A DNA stretch of 63,966 bases, from assembly GCF_032854445.1 (NCBI RefSeq), contig NW_027018180.1, forward strand, positions 1-63,966, written 5' to 3'. The notes beneath the pieces are model-generated. The model was given only the letters and a program-made list of their open reading frames with translations, searched no databases and was not told where the DNA came from. This document shows, one piece after another, positions 50,178-63,537 of the stretch (the first letter of the stretch is position 1; each line of letters starts with the position of its first letter). The position numbers and the translations under genes are program-made. The DNA comes from Liolophura sinensis. Taxonomy: Eukaryota; Mollusca; Polyplacophora; Chitonida; Chitonidae.

Positions 50178-51235
50178 AAAATACGTCGGATTAGCCTCTT
50201 AGTAGTAGCACTGGAACAATTTTTCCACTTTTGCATTTTTGCCTGGTCTTTTTGTTAATTGAAACCGGCTACACTGTACTCTGTACAATCGCGACTGGTC
50301 ATTACTATATTCAACTTTTGACTATAAGTTATGTGCCCTTCGGTAGCCCAGAAGACCTGAAATCTTTGGGTCAAGCCCATTTAACTCACCCAGCAATTGC
50401 CTTACTTCTAAGTCCAAGACAATCTCAATGTCTTTATCTACGTGTAGAAAAACCACACCATTTGTACATGAAAAACAAAAGGTACTTGATACAGTCTGCT
50501 GTAAAAAGTACAACTGAACACTGACCCACTTCAGTAAGGTGCCAAAAGATGCGGAATTGAGCCAGGCATCGGCAGCTGTTGAAAAATTGCAAATTTCCCT
50601 GGTTTCCATGGAGTAAGAGCCGTTGCTGGGCACGTGATTATGACATAAATGATCATTCAATTGTCACAACAGCCAAAAGTATTGGTCGGAGAGAAACGCG
50701 GTTTGCACCATTCGATTTCTCGTCACAAAATACGTCGGATTAGCCTCTTACCAGCAGCACTGGAACAGTTTTTCCACTTTTGCATTTTAACCTGGTCTTT
50801 TTGTTAATTGAAATCGGCTACACTGTACTCTGTACAATCGCGACTGGTCATTACTATATTCAACTTTTGACTATAAGTTATGTGCCCTTCGGTAGCCCAG
50901 AAGACGTCAAATCTTTGGGCTAAGCCCATTTAACTCACCCAGCAATTGCCTTACTTCTAAGTACAAGACAATCTCAATGTCTTTATCTACGTGTAGAAAA
51001 ACCACACCATTTGTACGTGAAAAACACAAGGTACTTGATACAGTCTGCTATAAAAAGTACAACTGAACACTGACCAACTTCAGTAAGGGGCCAAAAGATG
51101 CGGAATTGAGCCAGGCATCGGCAGCTGTTGAAAAATTGCAAATATCCCTGGTTTCCATGGAGTAAGAGCCGTTGCTGGGCACGTGATTATGACATAAATG
51201 ATCATTCAATTGTCACTACAGCCAAAAGGATTGGT

Positions 51236-54200
51236 CGGAGAGCAACGCGGTTTGCACCATTCGATTTCTCGTCACAAAATACGTCGGATTAGCCTCTTAC
51301 CAGCAGCACTGGAACAGTTTTTCCACTTTTGCATTTTTGCCTGGTCTTTTTGTTAATTGAAATCGGCTACACTGTACTCTGTACAATCGCGACTGGTCAT
51401 TACTATATTCAACTTTTCACTATAAGTTATGTGCCCTTCGGTAGCCCAGAAGACCTGAAATCTTTGGGCTAAGCCCATTTAACTCACCCAGCAATTGTCT
51501 TACATCTAAGTACAGGACAATCTCAATGTCTTTATCTACGTGTAGAAAAACCACACCATTTGTACGTGAAAAACACAAGGTACTTGATACAGTCTGCTGT
51601 AAAAAGTACAACTGAACACTGACCCACTTCAGTAAGGTGCCAAAAGATGCGGAATTGAGCCAGGCATCGGCAGCTGTTGAAAAATTGCAAATTTCCCTGG
51701 TTTCCATGGAGTAAGAGCCGTTGCTGGGCACGTGATTATGACATAAATGATCATTGAATTGTCACTACAGCCAAAAGTATTGGTCGGAGAGCAACGCGGA
51801 ATGCACCATTCGATTTGTCGTCACAAAATACGTCGGATTAGCCTCTTACCAGCAGCACTGGAACAATTTTTCCAATTTTGCATTTTTGCCTGGTCTTTTT
51901 GTTAATTGAAATCGGCTACACTGTACTATGTACCATCGCGACTAGTCATTACTATATTCAACTTTTGACTATAAGTTATGTGCCCTTCGGTTGCCCAGAA
52001 GACCTGAAATCTTTGGGCCAAGCCCATTTAACTCACCCAGCAATTGCCTTACTTCTAAGTGCAAGACAATCTCAATGTCTTTATCTACGTGTAGAAAAAC
52101 CACACCATTTGTTCGTGAAAAACACAAGGTACTTGATACAGTCTGCTGTAAAAAGTACAACTGAACACTGACCCACTTCAGTAAGGTGCCAAAAGATGCG
52201 GAATTGAGCCAGGAATCGGCAGCTGTTGAAAAATTGCAAATTTCCCTGGTTTCCATGGAGTAAGAGCCGTTGCTGGGCACGTGATTATGACATAAATGAT
52301 CATTCAATTGTCACTACAGCCAAAAGGATTGGTCGGAGAGCAACGTGGTTTGCACCATTCGATTTCTCGTCACAAAATACGTCGGATTAGCCTCTTACCA
52401 GCAGCACTGGAACAGTTTTTCTACTTTTGCATTTTTACCTGGTCTTTTTGTTAATTGAAATCGGCTACACTGTACTCTGTACAATCGCGACTGGTCATTA
52501 CTACATTCAACTTTTGACTATAAGTTATGTGCCCTTCGGTAGCCCAGAAGACCTGAAATCTTTGGGCCAAGCCCATTTAACTCACCCAGCAATTGTCTTA
52601 CTTCTAAGTCCAAGACAATCTCAATGTCTTTATCTACGTGTAGAAAAACCACACCATTTGTACATAAAAAACACAAGGTACTTGATACAGTCTGCTGTAA
52701 AAAGTACAACTAAACACTGACCCACATTTATAAGGTGCCAAAAGATGCGGAATTGGGCCAAGCATCGGCAGCTGTTAAAAAATTGCAAATATCCCTGGTT
52801 TCCATGGAGTAAGAGCCGTTGCTGGGCACGTGATTATGACATCAATATTCATTGAATTGTCGCTACAGCCAAAAGTATTGGTCGGAGAGCAACGCGGTTT
52901 GCACCATTCGATTTCTCGTCACAAAATACGTCGGATTAGCCTCTTACCAGCAGCACTGGAACAGTTTTTCCACTTTTGCATTTTTGCCTGGTCTTTTTGT
53001 TAATTGAAATCGGCTACACTGTACTCTGTACAATCGCGACTGGTCATTACTATATTCAACTTTTCACTATAAGTTATGTGCCCTTCGGTAGCCCAGAAGA
53101 CCTGAAATCTTTGGGCTAAGCCCATTTAACTCACCCAGCAATTGTCTTACATCTAAGTACAGGACAATCTCAATGTCTTTATCTACGTGTAGAAAAACCA
53201 CACCATTTGTACGTGAAAAACACAAGGTACTTGATACAGTCTGCTGTAAAAAGTACAACTGAACACTGACCCACTTCAGTAAGGTGCCAAAAGATGCGGA
53301 ATTGAGCCAGGCATCGGCAGCTGTTGAAAAATTGCAAATTTCCCTGGTTTCCATGGAGTAAGAGCCGTTGCTGGGCACGTGATTATGACATAAATGATCA
53401 TTGAATTGTCACTACAGCCAAAAGTATTGGTCGGAGAGCAACGCGGAATGCACCATTCGATTTGTCGTCACAAAATACGTCGGATTAGCCTCTTACCAGC
53501 AGCACTGGAACAATTTTTCCAATTTTGCATTTTTGCCTGGTCTTTTTGTTAATTGAAATCGGCTACACTGTACTATGTACCATCGCGACTAGTCATTACT
53601 ATATTCAACTTTTGACTATAAGTTATGTGCCCTTCGGTTGCCCAGAAGACCTGAAATCTTTGGGCTAAGCCCATTTAACTCACCCAGCAATTGCCTTACT
53701 TCTAAGTGCAAGACAATCTCAATGTCTTTATCTACGTGTAGAAAAACCACACCATTTGTTCGTGAAAAACACAAGGTACTTGATACAGTCTGCTGTAAAA
53801 AGTACAACTGAACACTGACCCACTTCAGTAAGGTGCCAAAAGATGCGGAATTGAGCCAGGAATCGGCAGCTGTTGAAAAATTGCAAATTTCCCTGGTTTC
53901 CATGGAGTAAGAGCCGTTGCTGGGCACGTGATTATGACATAAATGATCATTCAATTGTCACTACAGCCAAAAGGATTGGTCGGAGAGCAACGTGGTTTGC
54001 ACCATTCGATTTCTCGTCACAAAATACGTCGGATTAGCCTCTTACCAGCAGCACTGGAACAGTTTTTCTACTTTTGCATTTTTACCTGGTCTTTTTGTTA
54101 ATTGAAATCGGCTACACTGTACTCTGTACAATCGCGACTGGTCATTACTACATTCAACTTTTGACTATAAGTTATGTGCCCTTCGGTAGCCCAGAAGACC

Positions 54201-54627
54201 TGAAATCTTTGGGCCAAGCCCATTTAACTCACCCAGCAATTGTCTTACTTCTAAGTCCAAGACAATCTCAATGTCTTTATCTACGTGTAGAAAAACCACA
54301 CCATTTGTACATAAAAAACACAAGGTACTTGATACAGTCTGCTGTAAAAAGTACAACTAAACACTGACCCACATTTATAAGGTGCCAAAAGATGCGGAAT
54401 TGGGCCAAGCATCGGCAGCTGTTAAAAAATTGCAAATATCCCTGGTTTCCATGGAGTAAGAGCCGTTGCTGGGCACGTGATTATGACATCAATATTCATT
54501 GAATTGTCGCTACAGCCAAAAGTATTGGTCGGAGAGCAACGCGGTTTGCACCATTCGATTTCTCGTCACAAAATACGTCGGATTAGCCTCTTACCAGCAG
54601 CACTGGAACAGTTTTTCCACTTTTGCA
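51236..54627 (+). repeat. Trimeric higher-order repeat (1647 bp), tandem pair
   Basis: About 51236-52980 repeats at 52883-54627 at an offset of exactly 1647 bp (three monomers). Shared private variants include TTTTCACTATAAG (51415 and 53062), GCGGAATGCACC, GACTAGTCATT, ATTTGTTCGTG, AACGTGGTTTG and TTTTTCTACTTTTGC. A partial third version of its end lies at about 57909-58660, 4293 bp downstream. Confidence 0.82.
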
Positions 54628-56299
54628 TTTTTACCTGGTTTTTTGTTAATTGAAATCGGCTACACTGTACTCTGTACAATCGCGACTGGTCATTACTATA
54701 TTCAACTTTTGACTATAAGTTATGTGCCCTTCGGTAGCCCAGAAGACGTCAAATCTTTGGGCTAAGCCCATTTAACTCACCCAGCAATTGTCTTACTTCT
54801 AAGTCCAAGACAATCTCAATGTCTTTATCTACGTGTAGAAAAACCACACCATTTGTACATGAAAAACACAAGGTACTTGATACAGTCTGCTGTAAAAAGT
54901 ACAACTGAACACTGACCCACTTCAGTAAGGTGCCAAAAGATGCGGAATTGAGCCAGGCATCGGCAGCTGTTGAAAAATTGCAAATTTCCCTAGTTTCCAT
55001 GGAGTAAGAGCCGTTGCTACGCACGTGATTATGACATAAATGATCATTGAATTGTCGATACAGCCAAAAGTATTGGTCGGAGAGCAACGCGGATTGCACC
55101 ATTCGATTTCTCGTCACTAAATACGTCGGATTAGCCTCTTACTAGTAGCACTGGAACAGTTTTTCCACTTTTGCATTTTTGCCTGGTCTTTTTGTTAATT
55201 GAAACTGGCTACACTGTACTCTGTACAATCGCGACTGGTCATTACTATATTCAACTTTTGACTATAAGTTATGTGCCCTTCGGTAGCTCAGAAGACCTGA
55301 AATCTTTGGGCCAAGCCCATTTAACTCACCCAGCAATTGTCTTACTTCTAAGTCCAAGACAATCTCAATGTCTTTATCTACGTGTAGAAAAACCACACCA
55401 TTTGTACATGAAAAACACAAGGTACTTGATACAGTCTGCTGTAAAAAGTACAACTAAACACTGACCCACATTTATAAGATGCCAAAAGATACGGAATTGG
55501 GCCAGGCATCGGCAAGCTGTTAAAAAATTGCAAATATCCCTGGCTTCCATGGAGTAAGAGCCGTTGCTGGGCACGTGATTATGACATAAATGATCATTCA
55601 ATTGTCACTACAGCCAAAAGTATTAGTCGGAGAGCAACGCGGTTTGCACCATTCGATTTCTCGTCACAAAATACGTCGGATTAGCCTCTTACCAGCAGCA
55701 CTGGAACAGTTTTTCCACTTTTGCATTTTTGCCTGGTCTTTTTGTTAATTGAAATCGGCTACACTGTACTATGTACAATCGCGACTGGTCATTACTATAT
55801 TCAACTTTTGACTATAAGTTATGTGCCCTTCGGTAGCCCAGAAGACCTGAAATCTTTGGGCCAAGCCCATTTAACTCACCGAGCAATTGTCTTAATTCTA
55901 AGTGCAAGACAATCTCAATGTCTTTATCTACGTGTGGAAAAACCAGACCATTTGTACATAAAAAACACAAGGTACTTGATACAGTCTGCTGTAAAAAGTA
56001 CAACTAAACACTGACCCACATTTATAAGGTGCCAAAAGATGCGGAATTGGGCCAAGCATCGGCAGCTGTTAAAAAATTGCAAATATCCCTGGTTTCCATG
56101 GAGTAAGAGCCGTTGCTGGGCACGTGATTATGACATCATTATTCATTGAATTGTCGCTACAGCCAAAAGTATTGGTCGGAGAGCAACGCAGTTTGCACCA
56201 TTCGATTCCTCGTCACAAAATACGTCGGATTAGCCTCTTAACAGCAGCACTGGAACAGTTTTTCCACTTTTGCATTTTTGCCTGGTCTTTTTGTTAATT

Positions 56300-56311
56300 G
56301 AAATCTTTGGG
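56300..56311. repeat. 98-bp deletion junction in monomer (3 of 3)
   Basis: Same join, 8126 bp after the second copy and part of the long-range duplication described for 47.5-58.0 kb. Confidence 0.88.
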
Positions 56312-59300
56312 CTAAGCCCATTTAACTCACCCAGCAATTGCCTTACTTCTAAGTGCAAGACAATCTCAATGTCTTTATCTACGTATAGAAAAACCACACC
56401 ATTTGTACATGAAAAACACAAGGTACTTGATACAGTCTGCTGTAAAAAGTACAACTAAACACTGACCCACTTCAGTAAGGTGCCAAAAGATGCGGAATTG
56501 AGCCAGGCATCGGCAGCTGTTGAAAAATTGCAAATTTCCCTGGTTTCCATGGAGTAAGAGCCGTTGCTGGGCACGTGATTATGACATAAATGATCATTCA
56601 ATTGTCACCACAGCCAAAAGTATTGGTCGGAGAGCAACGCGTTTGGCACCATTCGATTTCTCGTCACAAAATACGTCGGATTAGCCTCTTACCAGCAGCA
56701 CTGGAACAGTTTTTCCACTTTTGCATTTTTACCTGGTCCTTTTGTTAATTGAAATCGGCTACACTGTACTCTGTACAATCGCGACTGGTCATTACTATAT
56801 TCAACTTTTCACTATAAGTTATGTGCCCTTCGGTAGCCCAGAAGACCTGAAATCTTTGGGTTAAGCCCATTTAACTCACCCAGCAATTGCCTTTCTTCTA
56901 AGTGCAAGACAATCTCAATGTCTTTATCTACGTGTAGAAAAACCAGACCATTTGTACATAAAAAACACAAGGTACTTGATACAGTCTGCTGTAAAAAGTA
57001 CAACTGAACACTGACCCACTTCAGTAAGGTGCCAAAAGATGCGAAATTGAGCCAGGCATCGGCAGCTGTTGAAAAATTGCAAATTTTCATGGTTTCCATG
57101 GAGTAAGAGCCGTTGCTGGGCACGTGATTATGACATAAATGATCATTCAATTGTCACTACAGCCAAAAGCATTGGTCAGAGAGCAACGCGGTTTGCACCA
57201 TTCGATTTCTCGTCACAAAATACGTCGGATTAGCCTCTTACCAGCAGCACTGGAACAGTTTTTCCATTTTTGCATTTTTACCTGGTCTTTTTGTTAATTG
57301 AAATCGGCTACACTGTACTCTGTACAATCGCGACTGGTCATTACCATATTCAACTTTTGACTATAAGTTATGTGCCCTTCGGTAGCCCAGAAGACGTCAA
57401 ATCTTTCGGCTAAGCCCATTTAACTCACCCAGCAATTGTCTTACTTCTAAGTCGAAGACAATCTCAATGTCTTTATCTACGTGTAGAAAAACAACACCAT
57501 TTGTACATAAAAAACACAAGGTACTTGATACAGTCTGCTGTAAAAAGTACAACTGACCACAGACCCACATGAATAAGGTGCCAAAAGATTCGGAATTGAG
57601 CCAAGCATCGGCAGCTGTTAAAAAATTGCAAATTTCCCTGGTTTCCATGGAGTAAGAGCCGTTGCTGTGCACGTGATTATGACATAAATAATCATTCAAT
57701 TGTCGCAACAGCCAAAAGTATTGGTCGGAGAGCAACGCGGATTGCACAATTTGATTTCTCGTCACAAATACGTCGGATTAGCCTCTTAGTCTTAGCAATG
57801 GAACAGTTTTTCCACTTTTGCATTTTTGCCTGGTCTTTTTGTTAATTGAAACCGGCTACACTGTACTCTGTACAATCGCGACTAGTCATTACTATATTCA
57901 ACTTTTGACTATAAGTTATGTGCCCTTCGGTAGCCCAGAAGACCTGAAATCTTTGGGCTAAGCCCATTTAACTCACCCAGCAATTGCCTTACTTCTAAGT
58001 GCAAGACAATCTCAATGTCTTTATCTACGTGTAGAAAAACCACACCATTTGTTCGTGAAAAACACAAGGTACTTGATACAGTCTGCTGTAAAAAGTACAA
58101 CTGAACACTGACCCACTTCAGTAAGGTGCCAAAAGATGCGGAATTGAGCCAGGAATCGGCAGCTGTTGAAAAATTGCAAATTTCCCTGGTTTCCATGGAG
58201 TAAGAGCCGTTGCTGGGCACGTGATTATGACATAAATGATCATTCAATTGTCACTACAGCCAAAAGGATTGGTCGGAGAGCAACGTGGTTTGCACCATTC
58301 GATTTCTCGTCACAAAATACGTCGGATTAGCCTCTTACCAGCAGCACTGGAACAGTTTTTCTACTTTTGCATTTTTACCTGGTCTTTTTGTTAATTGAAA
58401 TCGGCTACACTGTACTCTGTACAATCGCGACTGGTCATTACTACATTCAACTTTTGACTATAAGTTATGTGCCCTTCGGTAGCCCAGAAGACCTGAAATC
58501 TTTGGGCCAAGCCCATTTAACTCACCCAGCAATTGTCTTACTTCTAAGTCCAAGACAATCTCAATGTCTTTATCTACGTGTAGAAAAACCAGACCATTTG
58601 TACATAAAAAACACAAGGTACTTGATACAGTCTGCTGTAAAAAGTACAACTAAACACTGACCCACATTTATATTGTGCAAAAAGATACGGAATTGGGCCA
58701 GGCATCGGCAGCTGTTAAAAAATTGCAAATATCCCTGGTTTCCATGGAGTAAGAGCCGTTTCTGGGCACGTGATTATGACATCAATATTCATTGAATTGT
58801 CGCTACAGCCAAAAGTATTGGTCGGAGAGCAACGCGGTTTGCACCATTCGATTTCTCGTCACAAAATACGTCGGATTAGCCTCTTACCAGCAGCACTGGA
58901 ACAGTTTTTCCACTTTTGCATTTTTGCCTGGTCTTTTTGTTAATTGAAATCGGCTACACTGTACTCTGTACAATCACGACTGGTCATTACTATTTTCAAC
59001 TTTTGACTATAAGTTATGTGCCCTTCGGTAGCCCAGAAGACGTCAAATCTTTGGGCTAAGCCCATTTAACTCACCCAGCAATTGTCTTACTTCTAAGTCC
59101 AAGACAATCTCAATGTCTTTATCTACGTGTAGAAAAACCACACCATTTGTACGTGAAAAACACAAGGTACTTGATACAGTCTGCTGTAAAAAGTACAACT
59201 GACCACAGACCCACATGATTAAGGTGCCAAAAGATGCGGAATTGAGCCAGGTATCGGCAGCTGTTGAAAAATTGCAAATTTCCCTGGTTTCCATGGAGTA

Positions 59301-60129
59301 AGAGCCGTTGCTGTGCACTTGATTATGACATAAATGATCATTCAATTGTCACTACAGCCAAAAGTATTGGTCGGACAGCAACGCGGTTTGCCACATTCGA
59401 TTTGTCGTCACAAAATACGTCGGATTAGCCTCTTACCAGCAGCACTGGAACAATTTTTCCAATTTTGCATTTTTGCCTGGTCTTTTTGTTAATTGAAATC
59501 GGCTACACTGTACTCTGTACAATCTCGACTGGTCATTACTATATTCAACTTTTGACTATAAGTTATGTGCCCTTCGGTAGCCCAGAAGACGTCAAATCTT
59601 TGGGCTAAGCCCATTTAACTCACCCAGCAATTGCCTTACTTCTAAGTGCAAGAAAATCTCAATGTCTTTATCTACGTGTAGAAAAACCAGACCATTTGTA
59701 CATGAAAAACACAAGGTACTTGATACAGTCTGCTGTAAAAACTACAACTGAACACTGACCCACTTCAGTAAGGTGCCAAAAGATGCGGAATTGAGCCAGG
59801 AATCGGCAGCTGTTGAAAAATTGCAAATATCCCTGGTTTCCATGGAGTAAGAGCCGTTGCTGGGCACGTGATTATGACATAAATGATCATTCAATTGTCA
59901 CTACAGCCAAAAGTATTAGTCGGAGAGCAACGCGGTTTGCACCATTCGATTTCTCGTCACAAAATACGTCGGATTAGCCTCTTACCATTAGCACTGGAAC
60001 AGTTTTTCCACTTTTGCATTTTTCCCTGGTCTTTTTGTTAATTGAAATCGGCTACACTGTACTCTGTACAATCGCGACTGGTCATTACTATATTCAATTT
60101 TGACTATAGGTTATGTGCCCTTCGGTAGC

Positions 60130-63100
60130 CCAGAAGACCTGAAATCTTTGGGCTAAGCCCATTTAACTCACCCAGCAATTGTCTTACTTCTAAGTCCAAG
60201 ACAATCTCAATGTCTTTATCTACGTGTAGGAAAACCACACCATTTGTACGTGAAAAACACAAGGTACTTGATACAGTCTGCTGTAAAAAGTACAACTGAA
60301 CACTGACCCACTTCAGTAAGGTGCCAAAAGATTCGGAATTGAGCCAGGAATCGGCAGCTGTTGAAAAATTGCAAATATCCCTGGTTTCCATGGAGTAAGA
60401 GCCGTTGCTACGCACGTAATTATGACATAAATGATCATTCAATTGTCGCTACAGCCAAAAGTATTGGTCGGAGAGCAACGCGGATTGCACCATTCGATTT
60501 CTCGTCACTAAATACGTCGGATTAGCCTCTTACTAGTAGCACTGGAACAGTTTTTCCACTTTTTCATTTTTGCCTGGTCTTTTTGTTAATTGAAACTGGC
60601 TACACTGTACTCTGTACAATCGCGACTGGTCATTACTATATTCAACTTTTGACTATAAGTTATGTGCCCTTCGGTAGCTCAGAAGACCAGAAATCTTTGG
60701 GCCAAGCCCATTTAACTCACCGAGCAATTGTCTTACTTCTAAGTCCAAAACAATCTCAATGTCTTTATCTACGTGTAGGAAAACCACACCATTTGTACGT
60801 GAAAAACACAAGGTACTTGATACAGTCTGCTGTAAAAAGTACAACTGACCACAGACCCACATGAATAAGGTGCCAAAAGATCCGCAATTGAGGCAGGTAA
60901 CGGCAGCTGTTGAAAAATTGCAAATTTCCCTGGTTTCCATGGAGTAAGAGCAGTTGCTGTGCACGTGATTATGACATAAATGATTATTCAATTGTCACTA
61001 CAGCCAAAAGGATTGGTCGGAGAGCAACGCGGTTTGCACCATTCGATTTCTCGTCACAAAATACGTCGGATTAGCCTCCTACCAGCAGCACTGGAACAGT
61101 TTTTCCACTTTTGCATTTTTCCCTGGTTATTTTGTTAATTGAAATCGGCCACACTGTACTCTGTACAATCGCGACTGGTCATTACTATATTCAACTTTTG
61201 AGTATAAGTTATGTGCCCTTCGGTAGCCCAGAAGACCTGAAATCTTTCGGCCAAGCCCATTTAACTCACCCAGCAATTGTCTTACTTCTAAGTCCAAGAC
61301 AATCTCAATGTCTTTATCTACGTGTAGAAAAACCACACCATTTGTACGTGAAAAACACAAGGTACTTGATAGAGTCTGCTGTAAAAAGTACAACTGAACA
61401 CTGACCCACTTCAGTAAGGTGCCAAAAGATGCGGAATTGAGCCAGGCATCGGAAGCTGTTGAAAAATTGCAAATTTCCCTGGTTTCCATGGAGTAAGAGC
61501 CGTTGCTGGGCACGTGATTATGACATAAATGATCATTCAATTGTCACTACAGCCAAAATGATTGGTCGGAGAGCAACGCGGTTTGCACCATTCGATTTCT
61601 CGTCACAAAATACGTCGGATTAGCCTCTTACCAGCAGCACTGGAACAGTTTTTCCACTTTTGCATTTTTGCCTGGTCTTTTTGTTAATTGAAATCGGCCA
61701 CACTGTACTCTGTACAATCGCGACTGGTCATTACTATATTCAACTTTTGACTATAAGTTATGTGCCCTTCGGTAGCCCAGAAGACCTGAAATCTTTCGGC
61801 CAAGCCCATTTAACTCACCCAGCAATTGTCTTACTTCTAAGTCCAAGACAATCTCAATGTCTTTATCTACGTGTAGGAAAACCACACCATTTGTACGTGA
61901 AAAACACAAGGTACTTGATACAGTCTGCTGTAAAAAGTACAACTGAACACTGACCCACTTCAGTAAGGTGCCAAAAGATTCGGAATTGAGCCAGGAATCG
62001 GCAGCTGTTGAAAAATTGCAAATATCCCTGGTTTCCATGGAGTAAGAGCCGTTGCTACGCACGTAATTATGACATAAATGATCATTCAATTGTCGCTACA
62101 GCCAAAAGTATTGGTCGGAGAGCAACGCGGATTGCACCATTCGATTTCTCGTCACTAAATACGTCGGATTAGCCTCTTACTAGTAGCACTGGAACAGTTT
62201 TTCCACTTTTTCATTTTTGCCTGGTCTTTTTGTTAATTGAAACTGGCTACACTGTACTCTGTACAATCGCGACTGGTCATTACTATATTCAACTTTTGAC
62301 TATAAGTTATGTGCCCTTCGGTAGCTCAGAAGACCTGAAATCTTTGGGCCAAGCCCATTTAACTCACCGAGCAATTGTCTTACTTCTAAGTCCAAAACAA
62401 TCTCAATGTCTTTATCTACGTGTAGGAAAACCACACCATTTGTACGTGAAAAACACAAGGTACTTGATACAGTCTGCTGTAAAAAGTACAACTGACCACA
62501 GACCCACATGAATAAGGTGCCAAAAGATCCGCAATTGAGGCAGGTAACGGCAGCTGTTGAAAAATTGCAAATTTCCCTGGTTTCCATGGAGTAAGAGCAG
62601 TTGCTGTGCACGTGATTATGACATAAATGATTATTCAATTGTCACTACAGCCAAAAGGATTGGTCGGAGAGCAACGCGGTTTGCACCATTCGATTTCTCG
62701 TCACAAAATACGTCGGATTAGCCTCCTACCAGCAGCACTGGAACAGTTTTTCCACTTTTGCATTTTTCCCTGGTTATTTTGTTAATTGAAATCGGCCACA
62801 CTGTACTCTGTACAATCGCGACTGGTCATTACTATATTCAACTTTTGAGTATAAGTTATGTGCCCTTCGGTAGCCCAGAAGACCTGAAATCTTTCGGCCA
62901 AGCCCATTTAACTCACCCAGCAATTGTCTTACTTCTAAGTCCAAGACAATCTCAATGTCTTTATCTACGTGTAGAAAAACCACACCATTTGTACGTGAAA
63001 AACACAAGGTACTTGATAGAGTCTGCTGTAAAAAGTACAACTGAACACTGACCCACTTCAGTAAGGTGCCAAAAGATGCGGAATTGAGCCAGGCATCGGA

Positions 63101-63537
63101 AGCTGTTGAAAAATTGCAAATTTCCCTGGTTTCCATGGAGTAAGAGCCGTTGCTGGGCACGTGATTATGACATAAATGATCATTCAATTGTCACTACAGC
63201 CAAAATGATTGGTCGGAGAGCAACGCGGTTTGCACCATTCGATTTCTCGTCACAAAATACGTCGGATTAGCCTCTTACCAGCAGCACTGGAACAGTTTTT
63301 CCACTTTTGCATTTTTGCCTGGTCTTTTTGTTAATTGAAATCGGCCACACTGTACTCTGTACAATCGCGACTGGTCATTACTATATTCAACTTTTGACTA
63401 TAAGTTATGTGCCCTTCGGTAGCCCAGAAGACCTGAAGTCTTTCGGCCAAGCCCATTTAACTCACCCAGCAATTGTCTTACTTCTAAGTCCAAGACAATC
63501 TCAATGTCTTTATCTACGTGTAGAAAAACCACACCAT
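60130..63537 (+). repeat. Trimeric higher-order repeat (1647 bp), tandem pair near right edge
   Basis: About 60130-61890 matches 61777-63537 at an offset of 1647 bp. Shared private variants include GCACGTAATTATG (60414 and 62061), AAGTCCAAAACAATC (60742 and 62389), AGATCCGCAATTGAGGCAGG (60878 and 62525), GGTTATTTTGTTAATTG (61124 and 62771) and TTGAGTATAAG (61198 and 62845). It is a different trimer from the one at 51-54 kb, so three-unit duplication happened at least twice. Confidence 0.82.
61127..61540 (-). other. Minus-strand satellite frame of 137 codons, not called a gene
   Basis: The stop that ends most copies of this frame (TAG, minus strand of CTATAAG) is TAC here because of TTGAGTATAAG on the plus strand. 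The frame therefore runs on to a TAA created by GGTTATTTTG. An identical copy sits 1647 bp downstream at 62774-63187. Identity of the pair reflects duplication, not selection for protein. Confidence 0.25.

Larger units (their letters stand above)
47480..58000 (+). repeat. 2.4-kb segment repeated 8126 bp apart
   Basis: About 47480-49880 matches about 55606-58006 at a constant offset of 8126 bp. Shared private variants include AAAGTATTAGTCGG, CACCGAGCAATTG, TACGTGTGGAAAAACCAG, GACATCATTATTCATTG, the 98-bp deletion, GCAACGCGTTTGGCACC, and GCGAAATTGAGCC. The offset equals 15 monomers minus the 98-bp deletion and minus an 11-bp deletion in the first copy. The intervening 5.7 kb holds different monomers and a trimer duplication. 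Confidence 0.8.
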
